Shown: one piece after another, positions 1 through 5,661 of the stretch
Numbering within the stretch: position 1 is the stretch's first letter
Layout: the number at the start of each line of letters is the position of its first letter
Assembly (NCBI GenBank): GCA_902764045.1
Contig: CACWUI010000023.1
Span: 1 to 12,772, forward strand
Origin: an uncultured Lachnospiraceae bacterium
GTDB lineage: Bacteria; Bacillota; Clostridia; Lachnospirales; Lachnospiraceae
Length of the DNA: 12,772 nt
Reading direction: 5' to 3'
The notes under the pieces: model-generated
What the model saw: only the letters and a program-made list of their open reading frames with translations
Told to the model about the DNA's origin: nothing
Database searches by the model: none
Made by a program: the position numbers and the translations under genes

Positions 1-228
1 TCTGCAGGCCAGCCTGATATTGTTATCAAGCTCACGCCGGGAAAGAAATGCTTTGTCGGTGTCTGTTATCGGCAATTCACCTGCATAAACCCTGATCTTG
101 CAGTGTCCGCAAGTACCCTGACCGCCGCAGGGGAAGGGGGCTTTCATGCCGATCTTGGTCATATAATCCGATATCCTCATACCGGCGGGGCATATTATCT
201 GTTTTTTAGAAAAAATATCGTTTTTCAT
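1..228 (-). CDS. [2Fe-2S] ferredoxin-domain protein, N-terminal part (possible RACo-like corrinoid activator)
   Basis: The gene runs off the left edge; 76 N-terminal residues are visible, read leftward from ATG at 228. They form a plant/adrenodoxin-type [2Fe-2S] domain with cluster cysteines C34, C40 and C43 (CGGQGTCGHCK) and the distal C75 (RLACR), a C-x5-C-x2-C...C pattern. This arrangement at the extreme N-terminus is typical of ASKHA-type reductive activators of corrinoid proteins (RACo family), where the cluster feeds an electron to a cobalamin protein. It also occurs in stand-alone ferredoxins and some oxidoreductases. The rest of the protein is outside the window, so RACo is an inference. 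No Shine-Dalgarno sequence precedes the ATG; an extended -10 (TGCTATAAT) ends only about 10 nt upstream, which suggests a leaderless or nearly leaderless mRNA. It diverges from the protease gene at 326. Confidence 0.8.
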   Translation of the reverse strand, partial: MKNDIFSKKQIICPAGMRISDYMTKIGMKAPFPCGGQGTCGHCKIRVYAGELPITDTDKAFLSRRELDNNIRLACR

Positions 229-237
229 AATAAAAAT

Positions 238-246
238 ATTATAGCA
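238..246 (-). promoter_or_regulatory. Extended -10 promoter for the ferredoxin-domain gene
   Basis: Read on the minus strand, 246-238 is TGCTATAAT, a perfect extended -10 element. No good -35 is seen 17 bp upstream. Transcription would start near 231-232, about 3-4 nt before the ATG at 228. Confidence 0.55.
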
Positions 247-325
247 CTTCAGGCAAAAAAATCTTTTAAATTTTACAAAAATAGGATAGAATGGGACGGT
301 GTGAATTTTTTTTCGGAAGGTTATT

Positions 326-1834
326 GTGAGAGAGATGATAAGAAGGGTTTTTACTCTTTTTTTAATAATGTTATTTACCGTTGCTGCGGTGTTCTTTTTG
401 CCTGCCATCGTAAAGGCGGATGTGTCTCCTGCAAAGGGCAGACACAGTATGCCTGCTACCGGCAATGTAAAAGCCCTTGCCATAAGAGTGGGCTTTAAGG
501 ATTATCCATTATATACGGAAGAAGAGGATGAAGAAGGAAATACGGTTTTAAAGGCTTCGGAGTTTTGCCTGACCAAAGATCAGATCACGGACAGATTTTC
601 AGGGACAGACCCGGAGTCAGCTTCCCAGTATCCTTATGAGAGCCTTTCGGCATATTATGAAAGATCCTCATACGGCAAGTTAAACATTACCCTGGGTGAT
701 ATAGTGGATTTTACTTCGGAAAATACACGTGACTATTATGAAGAAAAAGAGTTCGGAGAAAAAGAGATCGAGCTTATGCGGGAGATCCTTGATGGGATAA
801 AGGATGAGGTTGATCTGTCTGAATATGACAGCAACAATGACGGTGTGGCAGACGCGGTATATATTTTTTACAGTGAAAAACCGGGACCTCCCACATGTAA
901 AACATTTTCACCTCACTGCAAAAGTTGTGCAGACTACAATATCTCATTAAATGGCATGAAGCTTACACACTTTGTAATGCTGGGGACTGATGAAAAAAGC
1001 ACGCTCATGCACGAGACGGGGCATTTGCTCGGATTGTCCGATTATTACAGCAGGGTTATAGGGGAAGCTCTTTTCGGTACCAGCGATATGATGTACGACA
1101 ACAGCGGAGACCATTGCGGATTTTCCAAATGGATCTTAGGGTGGCTTACCGATGAGAATGTTATTTATCTTGATAAGAATGATGCGGGAAGCGCCATAAG
1201 TCTTACCACCGTTGATTCTCTGAAGTGCCAGGGGAAAAAGCTGGCTGTGCTTTCAAACCCCAAGGCAGAAGGTCCTTACAATAAGTATCTTTTGGTGGAG
1301 TATGTCAGTGCGGAAAATGATATGGCAGATCTGATCGGGGGCACTTTTCCGGAAGGTTTTCGTATTTTCAAGGTGGATGCGGAAATGTCAGGCGGTTATT
1401 TTTTAAAGAATAATGATCACTATGAGACCTCTTTGCTGCAGGTGTTGAATCATGATTACAGTTCTGTTTATGACAGCATATTCAGGGAAGGGATGGAGGT
1501 TACGCCCTTTACCGACCCTTCTTCTGCTCAGGCAGACGGAACCTATACAGGTTTTTTTCTCATAGATTTTAATACGGGAAAAAACAACTCTTTTAAACTG
1601 GACTACAAAGAAAAACCACCGGAAACCACCACTTCAGAAGAAAAAGAGACTGAAAAAACAGTGCCGGAAGAAAAAAAAGGATCGGAATCAAAGGGTAAAA
1701 GGATAAGATCCGCTGATACGGGAGAAGAAAAAAGTTTTTACGGGTATTTAATAATAATTCCCATAGTGCTATTATATAATTTAGTACTTATTTACAGAAA
1801 GAAGGTCAATACTGATGGATCAGGCAGACGCTGA
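326..1834 (+). CDS. Secreted M6-like zinc metalloprotease with C-terminal anchor
   Basis: The 502-aa product begins at GTG 326, chosen because GGAAGG (315-320) lies 5 nt upstream; an in-frame ATG at 335 is the alternative. Residues 6-30 form a signal peptide with a likely cut after VKA (residue 31). HETGHLLGLSD at 229-239 is an HExxH zinc site (H229, H233, catalytic E230, probable third ligand D239), followed by SDMMYD (253-258), which could be the Met-turn. DSNNDGVAD (168-176) is a calcium-loop-like motif often seen in M6 (immune inhibitor A-like) peptidases. Between them is an unusual C191/H197/C198/C201 cluster. After about residue 428 comes a charged Glu/Lys/Thr linker, then SADTG (462-466), a hydrophobic segment (about 471-490) and RKK. 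This reads as a cell-wall sorting signal or a simple membrane anchor. The enzyme should act on the outer surface; its substrate is unknown. It overlaps the next gene by 20 bp. Confidence 0.85.
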   Translation: MREMIRRVFTLFLIMLFTVAAVFFLPAIVKADVSPAKGRHSMPATGNVKALAIRVGFKDYPLYTEEEDEEGNTVLKASEFCLTKDQITDRFSGTDPESASQYPYESLSAYYERSSYGKLNITLGDIVDFTSENTRDYYEEKEFGEKEIELMREILDGIKDEVDLSEYDSNNDGVADAVYIFYSEKPGPPTCKTFSPHCKSCADYNISLNGMKLTHFVMLGTDEKSTLMHETGHLLGLSDYYSRVIGEALFGTSDMMYDNSGDHCGFSKWILGWLTDENVIYLDKNDAGSAISLTTVDSLKCQGKKLAVLSNPKAEGPYNKYLLVEYVSAENDMADLIGGTFPEGFRIFKVDAEMSGGYFLKNNDHYETSLLQVLNHDYSSVYDSIFREGMEVTPFTDPSSAQADGTYTGFFLIDFNTGKNNSFKLDYKEKPPETTTSEEKETEKTVPEEKKGSESKGKRIRSADTGEEKSFYGYLIIIPIVLLYNLVLIYRKKVNTDGSGRR

Positions 1835-2654
1835 AATAGGAATAGAAAAAAAACTGGAGGGGGCAAGGGGACTTGTGTCAGGCGGCAGATACAACGAGGC
1901 ACAGATCCTGCTTGAAAATACGATTAAAACGGTTGAAGACTCCGGTGATTATATAAAAGGGGAATGTTTCGAATTTGCAGGTCCCATTGAGCAGATCATT
2001 TATCTGCACAGGAACCCCGGCAGCAAAGCGCCTGTACAGGCAAAAGAGCCGGTGGCATCTCTTTATACAAGTTACGGAAAGATCCTGTTGGGTATGGGAG
2101 AAAGCTACAAAGCAAGAGAGGCTTTTGATATCGCAAAAGAGTATAACCCGGTAAGTGCCGCCATAAAAAAAGAATATGCGGAAACCTTTCGGGCAGAGGG
2201 AGACATGGAACAGTTTTTTGAAGAAACTGTTAAGATCTTTCCTGATGTATATGAGGCAGATGATCTGTCGGGGCTTTACGGTAATCTCGGATATTATTAC
2301 GTTGAGAAAGAGATGTGGAAGGAAGCTATGGGATGCTACCTTATGAGTCTTCATTACAACAGTAAAAATGAAGATGCCAAAAAGGAGATCTCCTACATTC
2401 AGGAAAAATCCGAAGGAAATGCAGGCGTGCCCTCTATTGATGATTTTCGTGAGGCCGCAAAAGAGCATGGTATTCCGGTTGGTCCCGATAACGAGATAGT
2501 AGGTATTGCGGCGGCGTACGGACACAGGGCGTTAAATGACGGAAGAAAAGATGTTGCACATTATTTTTTCCGTATAGTATATGATCTTACGGCTGATGAG
2601 GAAATATTCGGCACTCTTCAGCAGATAGAAGAAGAACTTGCCGCGGAGGCATAA
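1815..2654 (+). CDS. Cytoplasmic TPR-repeat protein
   Basis: A 279-aa soluble protein without signal peptide or membrane segments. Helical repeat units resembling tetratricopeptide repeats are visible at about residues 15-40, 81-114, 118-147 and 153-186 (for example GLYGNLGYYYVEKEMWKEAMGCY with the small/large residue spacing of TPR helices), with a further helical pair near 225-275. TPRs are protein-interaction scaffolds, so a role as adaptor for the neighbouring membrane or secreted proteins is a fair inference, but no enzymatic motif is present. The ATG lies 20 bp inside the protease gene with GAAGG at 1801-1805 (9-nt spacing), so translation is probably coupled to the protease gene. The stop is 2 nt before the glycosyltransferase start. 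Confidence 0.8.
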   Translation: MDQADAEIGIEKKLEGARGLVSGGRYNEAQILLENTIKTVEDSGDYIKGECFEFAGPIEQIIYLHRNPGSKAPVQAKEPVASLYTSYGKILLGMGESYKAREAFDIAKEYNPVSAAIKKEYAETFRAEGDMEQFFEETVKIFPDVYEADDLSGLYGNLGYYYVEKEMWKEAMGCYLMSLHYNSKNEDAKKEISYIQEKSEGNAGVPSIDDFREAAKEHGIPVGPDNEIVGIAAAYGHRALNDGRKDVAHYFFRIVYDLTADEEIFGTLQQIEEELAAEA

Positions 2655-2656
2655 AA

Positions 2657-3889
2657 ATGGTTGTTTTGATCTTTATTCTTGCATTAACAGTTATAATTTA
2701 CGGCTTATACGCTTCCGTTACGGGATTGTTTGCTTTTTTGAAAAACAGAACCGTCATTCATGAGTACAAGCCCCTCAGTCGTTTTGCGGTGCTTATTCCC
2801 GCACGGAATGAGGGAGAGGTTATAGGAAATCTTATAGAGAGTCTGACTAAAGCGGATTATCCCCGTGAATTATTTAAAATTATTACATTGATCAATAATT
2901 GCGACGATGATACGCCCGAGATCGCATCCGAAAAAGGCTCCGAGCTCATGTATATGGGCAGCAGGGTTTCTTCAAAGGGAGATGTGTTAAAAGAGGCTTT
3001 TGAGAGATTATCGGGAAGAGGTTTTGACGCCTTTATTGTTTTTGATGCGGATAATGTGGTTCATCCCGATTTTCTTAAAAAAATGAACAACATATATCAG
3101 AGCGGATATAAGGTTGCCCAGGGAAGAAAAGACTCCAAGAATATGAATGATAACTGGATAAGCGCCGGTTATTCCCTGTTTTACAACCTTCAGAATTTCT
3201 TTTTCAACAAAGCCAGGACCCACATAAAAGCTTCCGCCACCATAAACGGAACGGGATTTATGGTATCTGAGGACCTTGTAAGGGACGGCTTTGCACCTTT
3301 GTCTATTACCGAGGATATTGAGCTTTCCATAATGTGTATCCTTAAAGGTCACAGGGTGGTTTATTGTGATGATGCCATTACATATGATGAGCAGCCTACT
3401 GAGTTTAAGGCCGCCTGGTATCAGAGAATGCGCTGGTCAAAGGGCATCATGCAGTGTACGGGGATCTATTCCGGACGGCTTTTTAAGAGATTCGTAAGAG
3501 AGAAGGATTTCAGCAGTCTGGATAAGATATTTTTTATGATATCACCATATATGCAGGTGTTTGCATTACTTCCGGTTATTTTACTTGCATTTACTTACGG
3601 ATTTCACCTGGCGGACGAATCGTTTTTAAACAGTGCTCTGCTTACAACATCTTTAGGGTTTGTGGGAGGATATTTTCTCTCGCTGATAGTGTGTGTGTTT
3701 ACCGTGGGATGGTATAAGCAGGACCTTAAAGGCAGTGTGGTCGGTATTCTTTTGTTTGCGGTTTTCATGATGACATGGATTCCCATAAATATTGTCTGCA
3801 TGATAAAGAAAAACAACTTCAACTGGGTGCCTGTACGTCATTGCAGAAATGTAGACGCGAATGCCCTTTATTACAGATCAAAAACTTGA
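2657..3889 (+). CDS. Membrane glycosyltransferase, family 2
   Basis: The 410-aa product has an N-terminal membrane segment (about 2-28), a cytoplasmic GT-A domain, and about three C-terminal membrane segments (about 291-316, 327-353, 360-384). Family 2 signatures are in order: FAVLIPARNE (43-52) at the nucleotide-binding strand, the DAD metal-binding motif at 130-132, TED (218-220) with the likely catalytic base, and QRMRW (256-260), the Q/RxxRW motif of processive GT2 enzymes such as cellulose, hyaluronan and poly-GlcNAc synthases. It should transfer sugar from an activated nucleotide donor to a membrane lipid or growing polysaccharide at the inner face of the membrane. Donor and product cannot be read from sequence. 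GGAGG (2645-2649), inside the end of the TPR gene, gives a 7-nt spacing to ATG, so the genes are probably cotranscribed. Confidence 0.9.
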   Translation: MVVLIFILALTVIIYGLYASVTGLFAFLKNRTVIHEYKPLSRFAVLIPARNEGEVIGNLIESLTKADYPRELFKIITLINNCDDDTPEIASEKGSELMYMGSRVSSKGDVLKEAFERLSGRGFDAFIVFDADNVVHPDFLKKMNNIYQSGYKVAQGRKDSKNMNDNWISAGYSLFYNLQNFFFNKARTHIKASATINGTGFMVSEDLVRDGFAPLSITEDIELSIMCILKGHRVVYCDDAITYDEQPTEFKAAWYQRMRWSKGIMQCTGIYSGRLFKRFVREKDFSSLDKIFFMISPYMQVFALLPVILLAFTYGFHLADESFLNSALLTTSLGFVGGYFLSLIVCVFTVGWYKQDLKGSVVGILLFAVFMMTWIPINIVCMIKKNNFNWVPVRHCRNVDANALYYRSKT

Positions 3890-3921
3890 TCTCAAAAAGA
3901 AAACTATTTGGAGGATTTAAC

Positions 3922-4548
3922 ATGAACAAGAAGCTTGCGGCACTGACGGCAGTGGCGGTTCTGGGAGTGCCTTTTTTGGGAGGATGCTTCGGGGGAGGAG
4001 ATAATACGGATGGCACCACTTCCGCAAAACAGCAGGAGACAACCACGGCCGGAAATGATGAACCCGGGCACGTTACGGATGAAGGGGGACTCAGAAAAAC
4101 CGTGGTCTATGTGGATAATGATTTTAATGTATCCGATGAAAGCGGAACTTTTGAGTACACCATTAAATCCATAAGACTTGAGAAAATATCAGCATCTACC
4201 GAAGTTGCCGCAAGGACCTACGGCATTGAGGAGGGGCAGGAGGCGGCGCTCCTTACGTTGAACCTGTCTGCAAAAAACACGGGATACGAGTCGGTCAACT
4301 GTTATATAAGCCGGGCAAAACTGACGACGGAGCAGGGCGGAACAGCCGAGCCCAATTCCATGGTGGGGACTTATATAGACGGTCACTTTGTTTCCAGCCA
4401 GGAAAAAGAGGGCAGCAACGTATATGTATTTAAAAATACAAAGGCTGAGGATATAAAAAATCTGACACTTGAGATAAGCGCTCCTAAGGATAATGACTTT
4501 AAACCGGTTGGGGATGAAGTAGAATTCGAATTCAGTATTTATAAATAA
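3922..4548 (+). CDS. Lipoprotein with DUF4352/telokin-like domain
   Basis: A 208-aa lipoprotein. The start is ATG 3922, with GGAGG at 3910-3914 (7-nt spacing); upstream in-frame codons overlap the glycosyltransferase and are not needed. Residues 1-21 are a lipoprotein signal peptide and FLGGC puts the lipidated cysteine at C22. A low-complexity Gly/Thr-rich linker (about 23-55) leads to a beta-rich domain (about 75-208). Its layout (FEYTIKSIRLEKI..., LLTLNLSAKNTG..., and the closing FEFSIYK) resembles the immunoglobulin-like DUF4352 / DUF5067 extracellular domains of Firmicutes lipoproteins. It should sit on the outer face of the membrane. Its place behind the protease, TPR and glycosyltransferase genes suggests a shared surface process; the function is unknown. 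The family assignment rests on pattern only. Confidence 0.85.
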   Translation: MNKKLAALTAVAVLGVPFLGGCFGGGDNTDGTTSAKQQETTTAGNDEPGHVTDEGGLRKTVVYVDNDFNVSDESGTFEYTIKSIRLEKISASTEVAARTYGIEEGQEAALLTLNLSAKNTGYESVNCYISRAKLTTEQGGTAEPNSMVGTYIDGHFVSSQEKEGSNVYVFKNTKAEDIKNLTLEISAPKDNDFKPVGDEVEFEFSIYK

Positions 4549-4555
4549 AACAGCC

Positions 4556-4605
4556 ATGGGGACGGTTTTCTGTCTCCCTTTAGGGAGACTGAGAACTGTC
4601 CCCAT
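4556..4605. repeat. REP-like long palindrome (GGGGAC...GTCCCC)
   Basis: Arms 4556-4578 and 4583-4605 are 23 nt each, separated by TTTA. Twenty of 23 positions are Watson-Crick pairs, two more can form G-U wobbles in RNA, and only one is a mismatch. The ends read ATGGGGAC / GTCCCCAT. Such GGGGAC-ended hairpins resemble REP-type elements spread by RAYT (IS200-like) transposases in many bacteria. It lies 7 nt after the lipoprotein stop and may also protect the 3' end of that mRNA. There is no T-tract right after it, so it is not a classical terminator. Confidence 0.7.
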
Positions 4606-4624
4606 TGCTTTGTGTATCTTTTAC

Positions 4625-4651
4625 AAAAAAAACTGCCGCTATATGCGGCAG
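4625..4651 (-). terminator. Orphan intrinsic terminator, minus strand
   Basis: CTGCCGC (4633-4639) and GCGGCAG (4645-4651) form a perfect 7-bp GC-rich stem with loop TATAT. On the minus strand the stem is followed by eight T (complement of A 4625-4632). On the plus strand no T-run follows. No minus-strand protein gene ends here, so it may close a small RNA starting near 4681. Confidence 0.65.
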
Positions 4652-4681
4652 CGCTTCTAAACAACAAAACTCTCATCACCC
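4625..4681 (-). ncRNA. Candidate small RNA (speculative)
   Basis: A minus-strand TATAAT at 4693-4688 would start transcription near 4681, and the intrinsic terminator ends at 4625, giving an RNA of about 57 nt. There is no strong -35 or TG extension, and no homology can be checked here. The terminator is the best evidence. Confidence 0.25.
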
Positions 4682-4720
4682 AAGTATATTATAGAGAGAA
4701 AAAATTTTGAAAGTTTTGGC

Positions 4721-4750
4721 AGCCCGCAACACACGCACGCGGGCTTTTTT
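4721..4750 (+). terminator. Rho-independent terminator, plus strand
   Basis: AGCCCGC (4721-4727) pairs with GCGGGCT (4739-4745) around an 11-nt loop, with T through 4750 (six T in a row). It probably ends transcription of the protease-to-lipoprotein operon, 170-200 nt after the lipoprotein stop. Confidence 0.8.
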
Positions 4751-4815
4751 CGCGTTTGTTTGATTGTTTAAGTTTTTGTTGTTTGTCGTTGATCGTCGGA
4801 TAACCTCTCCGACAC

Positions 4816-4824
4816 TGTTATAAT
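4816..4824 (+). promoter_or_regulatory. Extended -10 promoter, distal, upstream of the aldolase operon
   Basis: TGTTATAAT is a perfect extended -10. Its -35 zone (4796-4801) is occupied by the inverted repeat 4795-4813, a possible operator. A start near 4831 would give a leader of about 140 nt before the aldolase gene. Confidence 0.5.
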
Positions 4825-4930
4825 ACAATAAATATGTGTCGTAATTATGGAGAAATCCTAAAAGTAGTCTTTTATTTATTAACAAATTATGAATAAAAAA
4901 CTTATAAAGTATTCTTAAATCTAAACCATG

Positions 4931-4939
4931 TGATATAAT
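4931..4939 (+). promoter_or_regulatory. Extended -10 promoter, proximal, for the aldolase-mtnK-mtnA operon
   Basis: TGATATAAT is a perfect extended -10 with a poor -35. The predicted start near 4946 gives a leader of about 26 nt that carries the GAGG ribosome binding site at 4961-4964. Confidence 0.6.
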
Positions 4940-4971
4940 TACCCAAAACAGGCATTTTACGAGGTTTTATT

Positions 4972-5643
4972 ATGAATAAAGATGAATTAAAAGAAGAGAT
5001 AGTCTATTATTTTAAAAAACAATATGAGCTGGGAATGCTGAATACCTTTGAGGGAAATCTTTCCGCATTGTATGAGGAGGATGGCACGGTTCTTATTACA
5101 CCGACGCAGCAGGACAAGGAAAAGATAACACCTGACATGATCTTAGAAGTGGATATGGAAGGCAGGGTGCTTACGGAATCGGAGTTTAAGCCTTCATCAG
5201 AGTTGGGCATGCACCTTGAAATATACAGACTGCGTCCCGACCTTAAATGTGTACTACACAACCACAGCGCCTATGCCACGGCATTTGCCCTTGTGGGAAG
5301 ACCGCTGGCAAATGATATGGCGGAAAGCTTCATGTATTATGGCGGGGATATTCCCGTTTGTCCCTACGGACGCCCCGGAACGGATGATGTTTTTAAGGAT
5401 TTTAAGAAATTTTTTGTGGATCGTGACAAAGATGTTTTGCTTCTTGCCAATCACGGTCTTGTGGCGTGCGGAAAGAGCGTGAGCGACGCCTTTAACAGAG
5501 CGGAGGCGGTGGAGAAACTTGCGAAGATCACCATTCTTTCTGAGACTTTAGGTCCCGATAATCCCCTTGCTGCCGTTGAAAAAGAAGCGCTTCTTGATTT
5601 TTACAAAGCCAGAAGAAACTCGAGTTCAACGTTTTTGAAATAA
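4972..5643 (+). CDS. Class II aldolase (DHAP-shunt type, Ald2/DrdA-like)
   Basis: The 223-aa product is a class II aldolase/adducin-fold zinc enzyme. Visible active-site residues are E77 in KPSSELGMH, zinc ligands H96 and H98 in VLHNHS, and H161 in ANHG; these match the Glu and three His of fuculose/ribulose-phosphate aldolases. The nucleotide-free N-terminal substrate loop (TFEGNLSA, 25-32) fits too. The related dehydratase MtnB shares the fold, but the KPSSE...H motif and length favour an aldolase. Next to mtnK and mtnA, the likely reaction is cleavage of 5-methylthioribulose-1-phosphate (or 5-deoxyribulose-1-phosphate) into DHAP and (methylthio)acetaldehyde (or acetaldehyde) in the cytoplasm. 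It is first in the operon, with GAGG 7 nt before ATG; mtnK starts 18 nt after its stop. Fold is certain; substrate is inferred from context. Confidence 0.88.
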   Translation: MNKDELKEEIVYYFKKQYELGMLNTFEGNLSALYEEDGTVLITPTQQDKEKITPDMILEVDMEGRVLTESEFKPSSELGMHLEIYRLRPDLKCVLHNHSAYATAFALVGRPLANDMAESFMYYGGDIPVCPYGRPGTDDVFKDFKKFFVDRDKDVLLLANHGLVACGKSVSDAFNRAEAVEKLAKITILSETLGPDNPLAAVEKEALLDFYKARRNSSSTFLK

Positions 5644-5661
5644 GTTTTAGAGGATACAGCT

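Larger units (their letters stand above)
4549..4971. other. 423-base intergenic region rich in RNA and regulatory structure
   Basis: No convincing gene is seen. In order it holds the REP-like palindrome (4556-4605), a minus-strand terminator-like hairpin (4625-4651), a minus-strand TATAAT (4693-4688), a plus-strand terminator (4721-4750), a T/G-rich tract (about 4753-4790), an inverted repeat GTCGGA-N7-TCCGAC (4795-4813), an extended -10 promoter (4816-4824), an AT-rich stretch, and a second extended -10 promoter (4931-4939) for the aldolase operon. I see no tRNA, and no SAM- or other known riboswitch signature that I can recognise. Confidence 0.7.

Noticed and set aside
103..498. 131-aa plus-strand reading frame across the divergent intergenic region
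   Set aside because: It runs antisense to the ferredoxin gene and out of frame into the protease gene; Cys-rich, no ribosome binding site or family features.
1878..2525. 215-aa minus-strand frame inside the TPR gene
   Set aside because: Shadow of the coding frame; Phe/Cys-rich composition typical of antisense translation.
3775..3921. N-terminal extension of the lipoprotein to 3775
   Set aside because: It overlaps the glycosyltransferase and would hide the signal peptide; ATG 3922 has GGAGG 7 nt upstream and a proper lipobox.
4189..4605. 138-aa minus-strand frame starting in the palindrome
   Set aside because: Its first residues are just the translated REP-like hairpin and the rest is antisense to the lipoprotein.
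4676..4885. 69-aa minus-strand frame in the intergenic region
   Set aside because: No ribosome binding site, low-complexity Asn/Lys/Leu composition, and it runs through the plus-strand terminator.
4834..4893. 19-codon leader peptide downstream of the distal promoter
   Set aside because: The ATG would be leaderless with no ribosome binding site, and the codons show no regulatory run of one amino acid.
4825..4971. SAM-type riboswitch before the methylthioribose genes
   Set aside because: The leader is AT-rich with no stable multi-stem fold or terminator before the aldolase start.
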